NCBI GenBank assembly: GCA_014155875.1 | Contig: JACEFZ010026901.1 | Coordinates: 33,501-97,500 of the forward strand | Reading direction: 5' to 3' | DNA length: 64,000 bases | Source of the DNA: Cepaea nemoralis | Taxonomy: Eukaryota > Mollusca > Gastropoda > Stylommatophora > Helicidae | Part shown: piece by piece, positions 42,891-54,489 of the stretch | Layout: the number at the start of each line of letters is the position of its first letter | How positions within the stretch are numbered: position 1 is the first letter of the stretch | Program-made: the position numbers and the translations under genes | Notes under the pieces: model-generated | Database searches by the model: none | What the model was told of the DNA's origin: nothing | Seen by the model: the letters and a program-made list of their open reading frames with translations, nothing else

Positions 42891-42904
42891 AATGGATGTA
42901 GTAG

Positions 42905-43080
42905 TTATCAAATCAGCCGCCTTTACTTTCCATAACATTTCCTGGTATCCTACTGGATCCTGGATCTACTTGGGAGCTAAAGTCAGTTCAATAAAATACA
43001 ATTACATAAATTCCCGTCTATGGAGGGATTTGAACACATGACCTCCAGGCCTGCGTGGTAGTGATACATACATACAGAAC
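42905..43080 (-). mobile_element. SINE-5 copy
   Basis: CGCCTTTACTTTCCATAAC, GGATCTACTTGGGAGCTAAA, ATTCCCGTCTATGGAGGGAT and TTTGAACACATGACCTCC. The last part is probably the inverted tRNA-like head. Confidence 0.55.
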
Positions 43081-43414
43081 CAGTGACATTGACCGCTACA
43101 CACTGAAGCAGATACTGAGAAGGAATCCGGACACTTATGGAGTGAATGTTTCAATGTTCAGTGATGACTAACCAAAAAAACCAACCGACCGACCGATCGA
43201 CCAACTAAGTAGCTACACTACGTTTAACATATTTTGTATCAAACAAAATGTAGGTTTGGACTAAAGAAAAGTGAAAGACGTTAAAATGGAAAGTAGGGGT
43301 GTCACAGTTATGGCTTTATAGTTATTAATATGGTAACAGACATGTTGTATCATAACGCAGTGACAACATTTCGGCGACTTATAAACCCATGGCAGAAACA
43401 GGAAGTCGCTTAAA

Positions 43415-44187
43415 ACGATTAGTCATGTCATGTCATTTAATCAGTTAACTAATGGTCTAACTTAAAACGATTAATCATGTCATGTCATTTAATCAGTTAA
43501 CTAATGGTCTAACTTAAAACGATGAATCATGTCATGTATTTAATCAGTTAACTAATGGTCTAACTTAAAACGATTAATCATGTCATGTCATTTAACCAGT
43601 TAACTAATGGTCTAACTTAAAACGATTAGTCATGTCATGTCATTTAATCAGTTAACTAATGGTCTAACTTAAAACCATTAGTCATGTCATGTCATTTAAT
43701 CAGTTAACTAATGGTCTAACTTAAAACGATGAATCATGTCATGTATTTAATCAGTTAACTAATGGTCTAACTTAAAACGATTAGTCATGTCATGTCATTT
43801 AATCAGTTAACTAATGGTCTAACTTAAAACGATTAGTCATGTCATGTCATTTAATCAGTTAACTAATGGTCTAACTTAAAACGATTAGTCATGTCATGTC
43901 ATTTAATCAGTTAACTAATGGCCTAACTTAAAACGATTAGTCATGTCATGTCATTTAATCAGTTAACTAATGGCCTAACTTAAAACGATTAATCATGTCA
44001 TGTCATTTAATCAGTTAACTAATGGTCTAACTTAAAACGATTAATCATGTCATGTCATTTAATCAGTTAACTAATAGTGTAACTTAAAACGATTAATCAT
44101 GTCATGTATTTAATCAGTTAACTAATGGTCTAACTTAAAACGATTAGTCATGTCATGTCATTTAATCAGTTAACTAATGGTTTAACT
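43415..44187. repeat. 52-bp minisatellite ending at the PKG exon I 5' splice site
   Basis: About 15 copies with CGATTAGTCATGTCATGTCA, TTTAATCAGTTAACTAATGG and TCTAACTTAAAA. Three copies lack four bases (CATGTATTTAATC). The last copy ends TAACTAATGGTTTAACTCAC, where CTCAC is the complement of the exon I donor GTGAG, so the array starts about five bases into intron I. Confidence 0.95.
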
Positions 44188-44190
44188 CAC

Positions 44191-44323
44191 CAGTTCCACC
44201 CGCCCGAAACCGCCCATGCCGAGGGTAGCCACCAGCTGGAGGTCGTCAAGTGTGACGGTCTCGAACTCCTTGGATACAGGCCTGTCTGTGACAGGAGATG
44301 CTGTTGTATCACTGCCACCGCGC
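44191..44323 (-). CDS. cGMP-dependent protein kinase, exon I of those visible (glycine loop)
   Basis: After one base of a split codon: RGGSDTTASPVTDRPVSKEF, then ETVTLDDLQLVATLGMGGFG and RVEL. The first 20 residues are a linker before the kinase domain; GMGGFGRVEL is the glycine-rich ATP loop. Acceptor TTTGTTGCCCAG before GCGCGG; donor GAACTG/GTGAGT. 133 nt. It is not the first exon of the gene: it starts mid-codon and lacks the cyclic-nucleotide domains, which should lie to the right but were not found by eye. Confidence 0.93.
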
Positions 44324-44454
44324 CTGGGCAACAAACAGGGATAAGAGAAAATGATGTTAACATTTGCAAGTATGGTGTAGTAAAAGAAGTAGTGCATTAG
44401 TTCAATCTTTCAATGCGTAATTATGTGGAAGGATATCGCTGTTTTATTTATCGC

Positions 44455-44750
44455 ATTGTATCCAATTTTATAAGAAAACGCCGTTGGAACTACATCGGCC
44501 ATGTACTCAGAATGGACAAGACAAAAGACTGACTCCCCTTCCAAGCCCTCTTATGGTCACCAGTAGGGAAAAGAAAACGGGGAAGACCAAGAGAGACCCT
44601 GCGTAGAACCATCATCAGAGAAGGCTCATTCAACGGCCAAGTGAACATCCAGGATCTACAACAGGTAGCAGCGAACCGCCGGACATGGAGAGCCATGACT
44701 TCTGCCCTATGCGCCGCCTTAGGCTTAAGAGGAAGAACTAACTAACTAAC
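44455..44750 (+). pseudogene. RT C-terminal fragment, family shared with 59935-60220
   Basis: RKRRWNYIGHVLRMDKTKD, frameshift/stop, then QALLWSPVGKRKRGRPRETL, EGSFNGQVNIQDLQQVAAN and TSALCAALGLRGRTN. Ends in ACTAACTAAC, a short tandem tail. A second copy at 59935 is about 90% alike. Located just upstream of PKG exon I, antisense. Confidence 0.75.
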
Positions 44751-44802
44751 ATATCGCTGTAGTGGAAACGGTTTGGACTTGCAGAAAAGAAACTCTAAAG
44801 CT

Positions 44803-44860
44803 CGGATAGAAGAAGAAGAAGAAGAAGAAGGAGAAGAAGAAGAAGAAGAAGAAGATGATG
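44803..44860. repeat. (GAA)n microsatellite
   Basis: GAAGAAGAAGAAGAAGAAGG with one GGAGAA interruption. A (TTG)n tract follows at 45176-45205; nothing else is recognised in 44860-45385. Confidence 0.9.
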
Positions 44861-45384
44861 ATTAGGGTGGCGATGGAGAAAGTAGAGGAGATAAAAGTAT
44901 AGTAGATCGTGGAGTCAAATCGCACTAGAGAATGCGCTATACGATAACGCCACCAAGATCGACCCAATACTATAAAATGCTACCTAGGATTTCCACTGGA
45001 AATAAAGATGGCTATGATGGGAGTTGGTCATTGCATCTCTTTATACCTAGGCCTAGTATATGCGAAGCGAAAACCTTGTATCCTTTACAACATCGGTACC
45101 CGATAAGTTAATAAACTATTCATTTTACACCATCTGATTTTGTATAATTCATTTATATATGCATATCTACTTCGTTGTTATTGTTGTTGTTGTTGTTGTT
45201 GTTGATTTGTCTGCTGCGTCTGTTGTGTTCCGGCGATACTTCAGTTGCCAGCCTTATTGAAGAAGAACTCCAGGATGTTGTAAAACTGTTCTTTCAAGCA
45301 TGCAAGGACGGGTTTCGAACATTACACATGAAGACGACTAGGTGATGAGCCAGGCGTGGTGACCTTATCAGTTATTAAATTTGA

Positions 45385-45660
45385 TAACTACGGACTGGAA
45401 CTGCTGCACAACTTTAGATACTTAGCTTCTGTTGTCAATGACAGACTTACCCTGAGTGCAGACATCGACAACAGTATCTGCGAAGCGGCAGCATCTCGCC
45501 AAACGTATATGAAGAAATCTCAAACTTTTCATTAAAACTAGGTAAGTAGAATATACATCTTGTGTCATCAGCTCCCATTTATATTATAGTAGTGAGACCT
45601 GGAGCAGTTATGTTCAGAAGGAAACAAGACTTCATACCCAAACTTATGCCAGAGTAACTA
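45385..45660 (+). pseudogene. Degraded RTE-type RT fragment
   Basis: LELLHNFRYLASVVNDRLTL, SADIDNSICEAAASRQTYM, then in another frame SSHLYYSSETWSSYVQKET. These match the YLGSVVN / E-I-xxRIGKA / LLYGSETWTTY order of RTE-C-type tails. No other part is preserved. Confidence 0.6.
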
Positions 45661-45779
45661 ATACTGATTTTCAACCTATGGTTTTTCTCCGACTAACAAC
45701 TCACAACCATGATTTTGTGTGTGTGTTTACCGGTATTTTGTCGACTAATAAAGTGGTAGTGATTACAGCTGCTCGTCAA

Positions 45780-46760
45780 TCCTATCAGTTTTGACTTCCT
45801 GTACTTAAGGTCTTGACAGTTCCAGAAACCATATTGCGTATATCAGCAAATACATTCAGCCATAGTTGATTCATCGGTCGCAGCTGTACCATTCCTGGGT
45901 GTGTTGTCAGGGTCGGTAAGGGAAGCATACAACAGTCATACTGTAACCTAACATGCATGGCGCTAGAGGCCACTAAGGAGGGTTGGCATTGGCTACAACT
46001 GGCTACCTCACCCCGTCGAAAACTTAGTTGCAAAATCAGGAACAAGTTTGTACAGAACTTGGCCGGAGTTGGTTAATACAGAATTTGGCTGGAGTTGGTT
46101 AACAGCCTATGGTCTATTGAGAGGTGAAAGGTCAAAAAGAAGGCGTACCGTAACGGACACATCAACACCTTTTCTTAGGGCAAGGCTTGAGTTTCTTAGG
46201 GCAAGACTTGGCAAAGTATATATACGTTGATGTAGATTGGTTTTCTCATTTCTAATCTACGTTAAGTTAGGGATCAATATTTTAATCTTTTCCCAAAGAC
46301 ATGCTTGTGGTTTGAGAAATGAGCAGGCTTCCCCTTGGGGCCCCGGGTCACACACGGATGAATGGTACCACTGCGACTGATAAATTAGTTATGGGTAAGT
46401 CTTATTGCTGTTCCACCCTGGATCTGCACCGCTAGGTTGGGTATTGGTGCACGATAAGGCAGATGTGGTCGGGGCCCTTTGGGGTCATGCGGGTAGTATG
46501 GAAGAACAGATAGATGATCATGACTAAATACAAATGGTTGGGTAGGACTGTAGCAGATCCCTGGTCGTCATAGGGATATTTTCACACATACGGGTATCCG
46601 ACGAACCAATCTTGAACCTGTTACGTGAAAAACATTTCATTATGTTGTGTGTTCGAAAACTGGTGACATAGTCCTTACGATTAATACGTAAACTTTAGTT
46701 TTAGCCCAAGCTAAAAGTCTCAGTGCGATGATCATGATCCCACGAAGATAAATTTCAAGT
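45780..46760. other. No recognisable feature
   Basis: Mixed-composition sequence with a small duplication (GAACTTGGCCGGAGTTGGTT at 46054 and AATTTGGCTGGAGTTGGTT at 46082). Open frames at 45785-46045 (minus) and 46048-46230 (plus) match no family I know. Confidence 0.4.
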
Positions 46761-46769
46761 TACATTCAC

Positions 46770-47235
46770 TCGAGGCCTACTTGTTGATTACATTCACACG
46801 AGACCTACTTGGTGATTACATTCACACGAGACCTACTGGGTGATTTCATTCACACGAGACCTACTTGGCGTTTACACTCACTATAGGTCTACTTGGCGTT
46901 TACACTCACTAGAGATCTACTTGGCGTTTACATTCACTAGAAGCCTATTTGGTATTTAAATTCACACGAGACCTACTTGGCGTTTATATTCACACGAGAC
47001 CTACTTGGTGATTACATTCTCATGAGGTCTACTTGGTAATTACATTCTCATGAGGTCTACTTGGTGATTACATTCTCACGAGGTCTACTTGGTGATTACA
47101 TTCACTAGAGGCCTACTTGGTGATTACATTCACACGAGACCTACTTGGCGTTTACTTTCACAAGAGGCCTACTTGGCGTTTATATTCACACGAGACCTAC
47201 GTGGCGTTTATATTCACACCAGACCTACTTGGTGT
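46770..47235. repeat. 28-bp minisatellite
   Basis: About 17 units with CGAGACCTACTTGGTGATTA then CATTCACA. Variants change GTGATTACATT to GCGTTTACACT or GCGTTTATATT, and CACACGAGAC to CACTAGAGGC. Confidence 0.95.
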
Positions 47236-47284
47236 CGACCATCACCCCTTGAGACAAACAACACACATCTTTATGTGGATTTTT

Positions 47285-47530
47285 TTTTTTAGCATATCCT
47301 TTACAGGACTTAGCTGTCAACACCAGCATCTTTCAGCTGTATGTTGATCTCTTGGCAAGATTACGCTCAGTAGTTTGCCATTGCTTTCTGAGCGGCCGGC
47401 TCAGTATCCCGCAAGTCACGAGCGGGGGTCGAACCGCCTCAGCTCTCGCTCCGCTACGAGACTCTGCGTGATAAACGGGATTACAGAGAGAAAGTGTTGT
47501 AACCCCACAGCCATAGAGACCGCCGGCTTA
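47285..47530 (-). mobile_element. SINE-3a copy
   Basis: AGCATATCCTTTACAGGACT, CAGCATCTTTCAGCTGTATG, GCCATTGCTTTCTGAGCGGC, GTCGAACCGCCTCAGCTC and GATAAACGGGATTACAGAG. The head ends at CATAGAGACCGCCGGC. Confidence 0.8.
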
Positions 47531-47729
47531 TGTGGATTGGTTTATTGAAATATTTAGTCAGAATCTGGACATATCCGGCCAACTCTTGTGATGTCCTACT
47601 GCCCGGGGATTTTTGGCGTAAACAACATACTATTGATTCTTCCTAGTTGTTCTCTTTTTCCGAATAGGCTAGGAATTCGATCCACGATCTTTTACCTGGG
47701 TTTGAACATAATCTCCTACTTAAAATGTA

Positions 47730-48930
47730 CACATAACACGACAATGAGGTTGGCAATGCTAAAGGAAAACAAAGTGGTCTTAATACGCCAGTATGATTGT
47801 CTAATTTTAAAAGAAAACAAATTATCTTTAAATCGACAATTCGATTGTAAAATCTAATAAGCCAACAAATTATCAATAAAAGGATAATGCGGTAATCGCA
47901 GTTAATAGAAATGGATATATTATAAATTACAATGACAAAAAAATTATCCACTGCGCCACAATGCGGTTGTCAATATCCATGATATAACAATTTCCTTATG
48001 ACAGTTTTAATTAAATAAACATAATTAAAAACAGATGTCATAAATAAAATATTGTACGATTTCTTGCCTGGCATATTTCGCTGCATCTAGGCAAGAAGTG
48101 CATACTGCAGAGTTATATATTACATTTTGTAAAACATGAATGGTTTGTGGCTGAAATATGAAGTACATCGTCGTTGATATAGCGCAAATGTGTTAAATGT
48201 TATATCCACGGAAGTCTAACACTTAGCAAGAAGTTATGATATATACTCAGCAGTATGCACCTGGCGACGAGATGCAGCGAATTATGCCTGGCAATAAATC
48301 GTGCAATATTTTATTTATGACGTCTGTTTTTAAATTCACGAAGGGAATACATGTTTCTCTATTAAAAACAAACAACATATATCCATAATACGACAAACTG
48401 GTCATCAAAACGTGAAACAAAACACTATATCCATAATATTCAAATGCTGTTATTAAAGCGAGTGAATGAAAATAAAATCATCTATATCATGGAAATGCGG
48501 TTGTGAAATCTGAAAAGAACACACATTATCCAAAACACGAAAATGCAGTTATCAAGTTTAGAAAGCAAACAAATTACCCATAACATGACATTATCGTCAT
48601 CAAAGTTACAAAAAAAAAAAAGAAACCACAGCCCCAATTATCCATAACATGATACTGTAATCAAAGCACGAATTAAAAAAAAAATAAAATTATCCAACAC
48701 ATGAAAATGTCAACATCTGAATAAAAATCAGATTACTAATAACTTGACAATGACGTCATCAAAGTTTTAATTAAAGACAAGGTATCCCTATCACAATGCA
48801 ATCATAAAAGTGTACATAGAAAACACACTATCCATAACATATCAATGCCACCATTAAAGTTTTAATAAAAAATAAAGCATCCATAACATAACAATGCCAT
48901 CGTCAAAGATTAAATGAAAAAAAAAAAAAA
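47730..48930. repeat. Decayed AT-rich tandem array (~55 bp)
   Basis: Loose repeats of TTATCCATAACATGACAATG, CCGTCATCAAAGTTTTAATT and a run of A. About 15 units can be made out, often only 60-70% alike. Interrupted by a MITE at 48057-48315. Confidence 0.65.
48057..48315. mobile_element. Inverted-repeat MITE (second family), long copy
   Basis: Left arm CGATTTCTTGCCTGGCATAT, TTCGCTGCATCTAGGCAAG, AAGTGCATACTGC. Right arm GCAGTATGCACCTGGCGACG, GATGCAGCGAATTATGCCTG, GCAATAAATCG. Arms about 65 bp, loop about 125 bp. Confidence 0.75.
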
Positions 48931-49160
48931 ATCCGAAAGTGCTGTCAGAAATTGAATACAAATTAAATATAAATAAAACGTCTAATGCGTTTATATACTC
49001 GAGGGGCCTTCAAATGAAAAGCTTAAAAGTGTGATAGAAATTACAATAAACATGTCATTGTCTTGTAACCTGTCAATATTGTTGTTAAGGATGTTAGAGT
49101 GTTAAGCACGTGTTATCATAGTGCAGACGAACATGGTGACGTTAAAAGGACAGTTTAAAG

Positions 49161-49842
49161 ATGGCCGCCCAACTTTTGACATGCACCAAAGAGGAGCAGC
49201 GTTCTGTTGTCCGTTTTTTTAAATCAGTGAAGAGGTGAAACCTACTGAAATTCATCGGAGAATGAAAGTCAAGTAAGGTGAAGCACGCCTGTCAGTTCAG
49301 CAAGTGTATGAATGGAGTAGGAAGTTTCAAAACGGCGTGACTTCTGTGACAGACTGTTCACGACCTGTTCAGGCACACCGAGTAGTGACCCCCAGAGTCG
49401 ATTGCAGCACACCACATCACCCATGATGTGCTACAATACCGTAAAGTATATGTAAGGTGTTTGCCACGGCAGCGTGCTCCAGAATTGAAACAACCAGGCA
49501 TTGATGCTTGTCAAGAACTTTTGCGGTGCTTTGAAGCCACACGTGATGATTTCCTTTTAAGAATTATTACTGGAGATGCTGTTTCCCATACTGCCCGTGC
49601 AACAGTTGAAACCATCGAATATCTCTCCTTTCAGTGTGTACCTCATCCACGTACTTGCGAGACCTAACCAACTCAAAGAGTCATTTGGAGGAAAGACTTT
49701 TCGGTCCGATGAAGTGGTAAAGCAGGTAGTGCATGAGTGGTTATACATGCGACCAAGAGAATTATTTTCTACGGGAATCCACGCGCTTTATCGGTGCTGC
49801 AGGACTTGCATTGAACGCGGCGGTGACTATATCGAAACATGA
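49161..49842 (+). pseudogene. Mariner-family transposase, frameshifted and internally deleted
   Basis: The N-terminal helix-turn-helix part is present over two frames: TCTKEEQRSVVRFF, then PTEIHRRMKVK, VQQVYEWSRKFQNGVTSV. Next, LPRQRAPELKQPGIDACQEL and LRIITGDAVSHTARATVE. The catalytic Asp of ITGD is followed almost at once by the HTARAT region, so about 60-80 residues with the middle of the catalytic domain are missing. The last catalytic Asp region (PHPPYSPDL in relatives) is cut too. The C-terminus VVHEWLYMRPRELFSTGIHA and GGDYIET is intact. A full member has about 350 residues. Confidence 0.85.
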
Positions 49843-49924
49843 TATATTTGTTTTTTCCTTTTTCAGAATATATTCACACACACACACACAAACACATGTA
49901 AGGTTTTCAAATGAAGCTTTCTTA

Positions 49925-50323
<399 letters not shown>

Positions 50324-51105
50324 TGTCACAATCTGCCACAATTGATGACGAAGCGAATGCAAGAATCTCCAAGGCCAGCGCGGCCTTTGGCAGACTCCAC
50401 AAGAATGTATGGGACAGAAATGGAATATGCTTGCAAACAAAGCTTAAAGTCTATAAAACAGTTGTATTATCCACACTGCTATATGGTTGTGAAACCTGGA
50501 CTGTTTATCAGCGACATGCTAGGAAATTAAACCACTTCCACACAGTCTGCCTTTGGAAACTATTGAAGATTAAATGGCAAGACAAGATCCCAGACACTGA
50601 AGTTCAAGAAAGAGCGTCCATGCCCAGTATCCACACTCTACTAATGAAAAATCAGATTCGTTGGGCTGGTCACTTAACTCGCATGCCAGATCACAGGCTC
50701 CTTAAACAAATTTTGTTACGGCGAGCTGCGTTGTGGTAAACGCTCCCAAAGCGGCCAGAGGAAACGCTTTAAAGACACTTTAAATCTCACTGAAAGCTTT
50801 TGGAATTCATCTTGACACCTGGGATACAGCTGCTAAAGACCGTAATATGTGGGGTACATCATTACATAAGGGTGCAGTCACTTGTGAAGCAACCAGGACT
50901 GCAAGAGCTGTGGATAAAAGGCAGGACAGAAAAACCGCTGCAGGAAATCCTCCTCCAGAAACGTCAAGAATTCTTTGCCCACATTGTCAAAGAATATTTC
51001 GAGCCAAAATAGGCCTTATCAGCCATCTTAGAACTCACGGCTCCATACTTTCAACCCCACTGGATGAAATGAATGGTCATCATCATTCTTGATGGACAAA
51101 CAACA

Positions 51106-51210
51106 ATTAACTGTAATGTCGAATCAGTACTGCTGCATGGATCAGAGACATGGAACACAACTAAAATTGTCTGTTTAAAGTAAATTGCCAGATCCCATAT
51201 GTGTGTACAT
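51106..51210 (+). pseudogene. RT fragment (LLHGSETW)
   Basis: NCNVESVLLHGSETWNTTK is the RT tail motif seen in many LINEs. It continues after the RTE-D 3' end, and the part before it would be 24340-24420-like sequence (VKTFKYLEVII), which also borders the other RTE-D copy. I infer both RTE-D copies lie in copies of a different LINE. Confidence 0.45.
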
Positions 51211-51714
51211 TCAAGACTGCACTATGGCAATACTGTTGCAGATGCCTGATTGTTAAAGGATGATTGCCACACAGAGGCATCCACTAAACCAGTGATGAAC
51301 CTCTAGTACAGAAGACATTTTCATTCTCCAGTGGTCTTCTGCTCGCAATAAAAAAAAATGGTGACCCGATGTCCACGATACGGACGTTATCATAAGTTTT
51401 AACCCTTTCATGTTAATCTCAGCGCAGTTCTATTGATTATACACGAATGGCGGGTATATTTCAGATTATATTCACAGTTATCTTTTCAGTTATTTCATTC
51501 GTTTTTCAGACCCTATTTCATGTTTGCAGTTGTTTTCATCATGAATGTTCCAGAATATTGCTACATCGGTGTATACAATAATTTCAGTAAGTATAAAGGA
51601 ACATATCTGCATATTACATTTTTGTGTGTGATGGAAAGACACGATGACATAGTTAAACACTAAATAAAAAGGAAAATATGTGCATATTACAGTCCTGTGT
51701 TTGATAGAAAGACA

Positions 51715-52205
51715 CTATTACACAGTAAGCGTAGACACGGTTATACAGTAAGCGTAGACACAGCTACAAAGCGTAGACACGGTTACACAGTTAGTGTAGA
51801 CACGGTTACACAGTTAGTGTAGGCACGGTTACATATTAGCGTAGACACGGTTACATATTAGCGTAGACACGGTTACACAGTTAGTGTAGACACGGTTACA
51901 CAGTTAGTGTAGGCACGGTTACACAGTTAGTGTAGACACGGTTACATATTAGCGTAGACACGGTTACAATGTAAGTGTAGGCACGGTTACATTGATAGCG
52001 TATACACAGTTAAATTATTAACGTAGACACGATTACACAGTTTGCGTAGACACGGTTGCATAGTTAGCATACACACGGTTACACAGTGTAGACACAGTTA
52101 CACAGTTAGCATAGACACGGCTACACAATTAGCATAGACACAGTTACATAATTAACGGACACACGGGTACGCAGATATCGAAGACACGGTTGCACAGTTA
52201 ACGTA
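51715..52205. repeat. 23-bp minisatellite
   Basis: About 21 units with GTAGACACGGTTACACAGTT plus AGC/AGT. Variants include ACATATTAGC and AATGTAAGT in place of ACACAGTTAGC. Confidence 0.95.
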
Positions 52206-52299
52206 AGCAGTAAAATAAGGATCTTCTTCCACGCCTTGATTCATACTGGGCATAAGTAGCTAGACCCATAATTTCATAGATCAGTCGGCACACCAGGGG

Positions 52300-52460
52300 T
52301 GATTTTGTACATTCACACCGGCCGTCTTCATTTCCCAAGAAATTTCCCGCTACCGACGTAAGACTGACGCGACCTGGGAACCTTGATGAGGATTTAAGCC
52401 CATGACCCAGACCGACAAGAAATTGTGCTAGCCGCTGTGTTAATGTGGCTCACATAGGTA
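52300..52460 (-). mobile_element. SINE-5 copy, diverged
   Basis: CGTCTTCATTTCCCAAGAAA, GACGCGACCTGGGAACC, GATTTAAGCCCATGACC, AAGAAATTGTGCTAGCCG. The region 52460-52760 shows nothing recognisable. Confidence 0.45.
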
Positions 52461-52764
52461 CTTTAGTGAAACAATTTCTTGATAATCCACAGAAACACGT
52501 CTAACGCTATTCTTCTTTTAGGCTAAATTGGGGTATATGATCCCTACTATCATTTTAGATATCAATTGTTGTCAAATGATGTATATATATATCTACTCTA
52601 TCAATCAAAGCTTATTTCGCCGATAAGATACTTACTTACTAGCTATCAAATTTATCTATTTTAATTTAAAAGACACAGGATTAGTCGGCAGAATGTTTAT
52701 GTCGAATTTCTTCGTCTTATAATTCATGGCGTGTGGCTTTGGTGATCATGTGTCTCTTGTGTTG

Positions 52765-52915
52765 TGAGTCATTTCTGATATCTATATTCCTTCATGCCAT
52801 GATGTTAAACTGTCCAGCATCTTTTCTCTTGGCCTCCTCCTGTCTCTCTTTTCCCCCAGCCTTCTCGTTGTGACGATGTACTCCAGCTTTCCTCTTCTCA
52901 TAGCATGTCCAAAGA
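52765..52915 (-). pseudogene. RTE-type RT tail fragment
   Basis: Minus strand reads FFGHAMRRGKLEYIVTTRRL and REKMLDSLTSWHEGI; closest to the fragment at 17266-17512. It adjoins a (GTG/GTA)n tract at its 5' side. Confidence 0.6.
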
Positions 52916-52924
52916 ATGAATGTC

Positions 52925-52958
52925 GAATGTGGTGGTGGTGGTGGTGGTAGTAGTAGTT

Positions 52959-52995
<37 letters not shown>

Positions 52996-53054
52996 CAGTA
53001 GTAGTAGTGGTAGTGGTGGTGATAGTGGTGGTAGTAGTAGTAGTAGTAATGGTA

Positions 53055-53087
<33 letters not shown>

Positions 53088-53133
53088 TTAGTAGTAGTAC
53101 TAGTAGTAGTAGTAGTAGTAGTAGTAGTTGTAG

Positions 53134-53232
<99 letters not shown>

Positions 53233-53311
53233 ACAATGCAGAAGAAGAAGAAGAAGAAGAAGAAGAAGAAGAAGAAGAAGAAGAAGAAGAAGAAGAAGAA
53301 GAAGAAGAAGG
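52925..53311. repeat. (GTA)n / (GAA)n trinucleotide block
   Basis: Mostly pure GTA repeats with GTG and GTT variants (52925-53231), then ACAATGCAG and (AAG)n (53240-53310). The 322- and 230-codon open frames through it (poly-Ser/Arg, poly-Thr) are repeat translations. Confidence 0.97.
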
Positions 53312-53599
53312 GAAAAACGAGGAAATAACCAGCGAGATATTACTCATCAATATGCACTTGTATCTCACCCTTTGGGAGATAATCTGCGGTCTCAAAATGT
53401 AAAGAGCGGGATGTCGGAAGGCCGAGGACAACTGCAATCTACTAGCACTTTTGTCTGTACCCTCAGGCCCCAGTTGTGTCCTAATCCTCCAATATTCCAA
53501 TATTATTACCGATATTCCTTCACAGACAGTATCATATTGTTCGCTGATTGGCCAAACCGACTTGCAGGGGACGGGCACAATAAGCGGCATGTTATTACA

Positions 53600-53890
53600 C
53601 TTTTTTCTTATATCCTATTTACAAGGCATCGATGTCAACACCAGCATTTTATTGCTGTTGTTGATGTCTTGGTAAGTTTACGTTCAGTAGTTTGCCATTG
53701 CTTTCTGAACGACAGGCTCCCATACCAACACGTTAAAATCCAACGAGACGCAGTCTGCTGCCAAATAGGTCGCAGCTGTGTTTTGTTATTATATTTTGTT
53801 TTCGCATATCATTTACAGGACATTGCAGTCAACACCAGCATTTTTCAGCTGCTGTCGATGTCTTGGCAGTTTTACATTCAGTAGTTTGCT
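53600..53890 (-). mobile_element. Two SINE-3b copies in tandem
   Basis: First: TATTTACAAGGCATCGATGT to GGTCGCAGCTGTG (53612-53780). Second: GCATATCATTTACAGGACAT to TTCAGTAGTTTGC (53803-53890), truncated. Both inverted. Confidence 0.65.
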
Positions 53891-53957
53891 GTTGTTACAT
53901 TGCTTAAGTCAAATAAGTAAGTTCTAGGACGAGCTTCTATTGAGCTCAACTATCACC

Positions 53958-53981
53958 CGAATAAATCATCATCATCATATT

Positions 53982-54032
<51 letters not shown>

Positions 54033-54415
54033 ATTCATCATCATCATCATGTGTCATGCCGATAAGCGTAGGCGGTTTCTAACACGATCACCAGAGTCGT
54101 GGATCAGCACAGTGTTCTTGTCTCGACCATACCATCTGGCCAAGCCATCCAGGTATTTACGTCTCTGCCTTCCCCTTGTTTTCTCCCGCTTAATCTTACC
54201 AGCTGTCACCAAGTTCTCCAATGTATTTCTTCTTATAACGTGTCCACAAAATTGTGACTGTCTACGTCCAATTTCTTTAATCAGTTTGCCGTTTTAATTT
54301 GTTTCTTGTAAAACTTGGTCATTAGTTTTTCTGTCTGTCCATGGTGTTCTTTGCATTTTCCTCAGAAACCACATTTCCACTGCCCTCAGAAGTTTTTCAG
54401 CATGTCTAAGTAAAG
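53958..54415 (-). mobile_element. RTE-A 3' fragment with expanded (GAT)n tail
   Basis: Minus strand: EMWFLRKMQRTPWTDRKTND, stop, QSQFCGHVIRRNTLENLVTA, KYLDGLARWYGRDKNTVLIH, then degraded. The normal GGCATGACACATGATGATG end is extended to a (GAT)n of about 90 bp (53958-54048). 5' truncated near 54410, next to a CGAACGAACGAAC run. Confidence 0.8.
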
Positions 54416-54489
54416 GCCTCGAACGTACGAACCAACGAACGAACGAACATTACAATATATTTCCTCATGTCTGGTGTTATCTTGAAAAT

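Noticed and set aside
43415..44187. Regular 52-bp repeats resembling a CRISPR array.
   Set aside because: No distinct spacers: the whole unit is repeated. The DNA is eukaryotic with splice sites.
52916..53884. Open frame of 322 codons (and 160- and 230-codon frames on top of it).
   Set aside because: It is a translation of (GTA)n and (GAA)n. All frames stay open because the repeat period is three.
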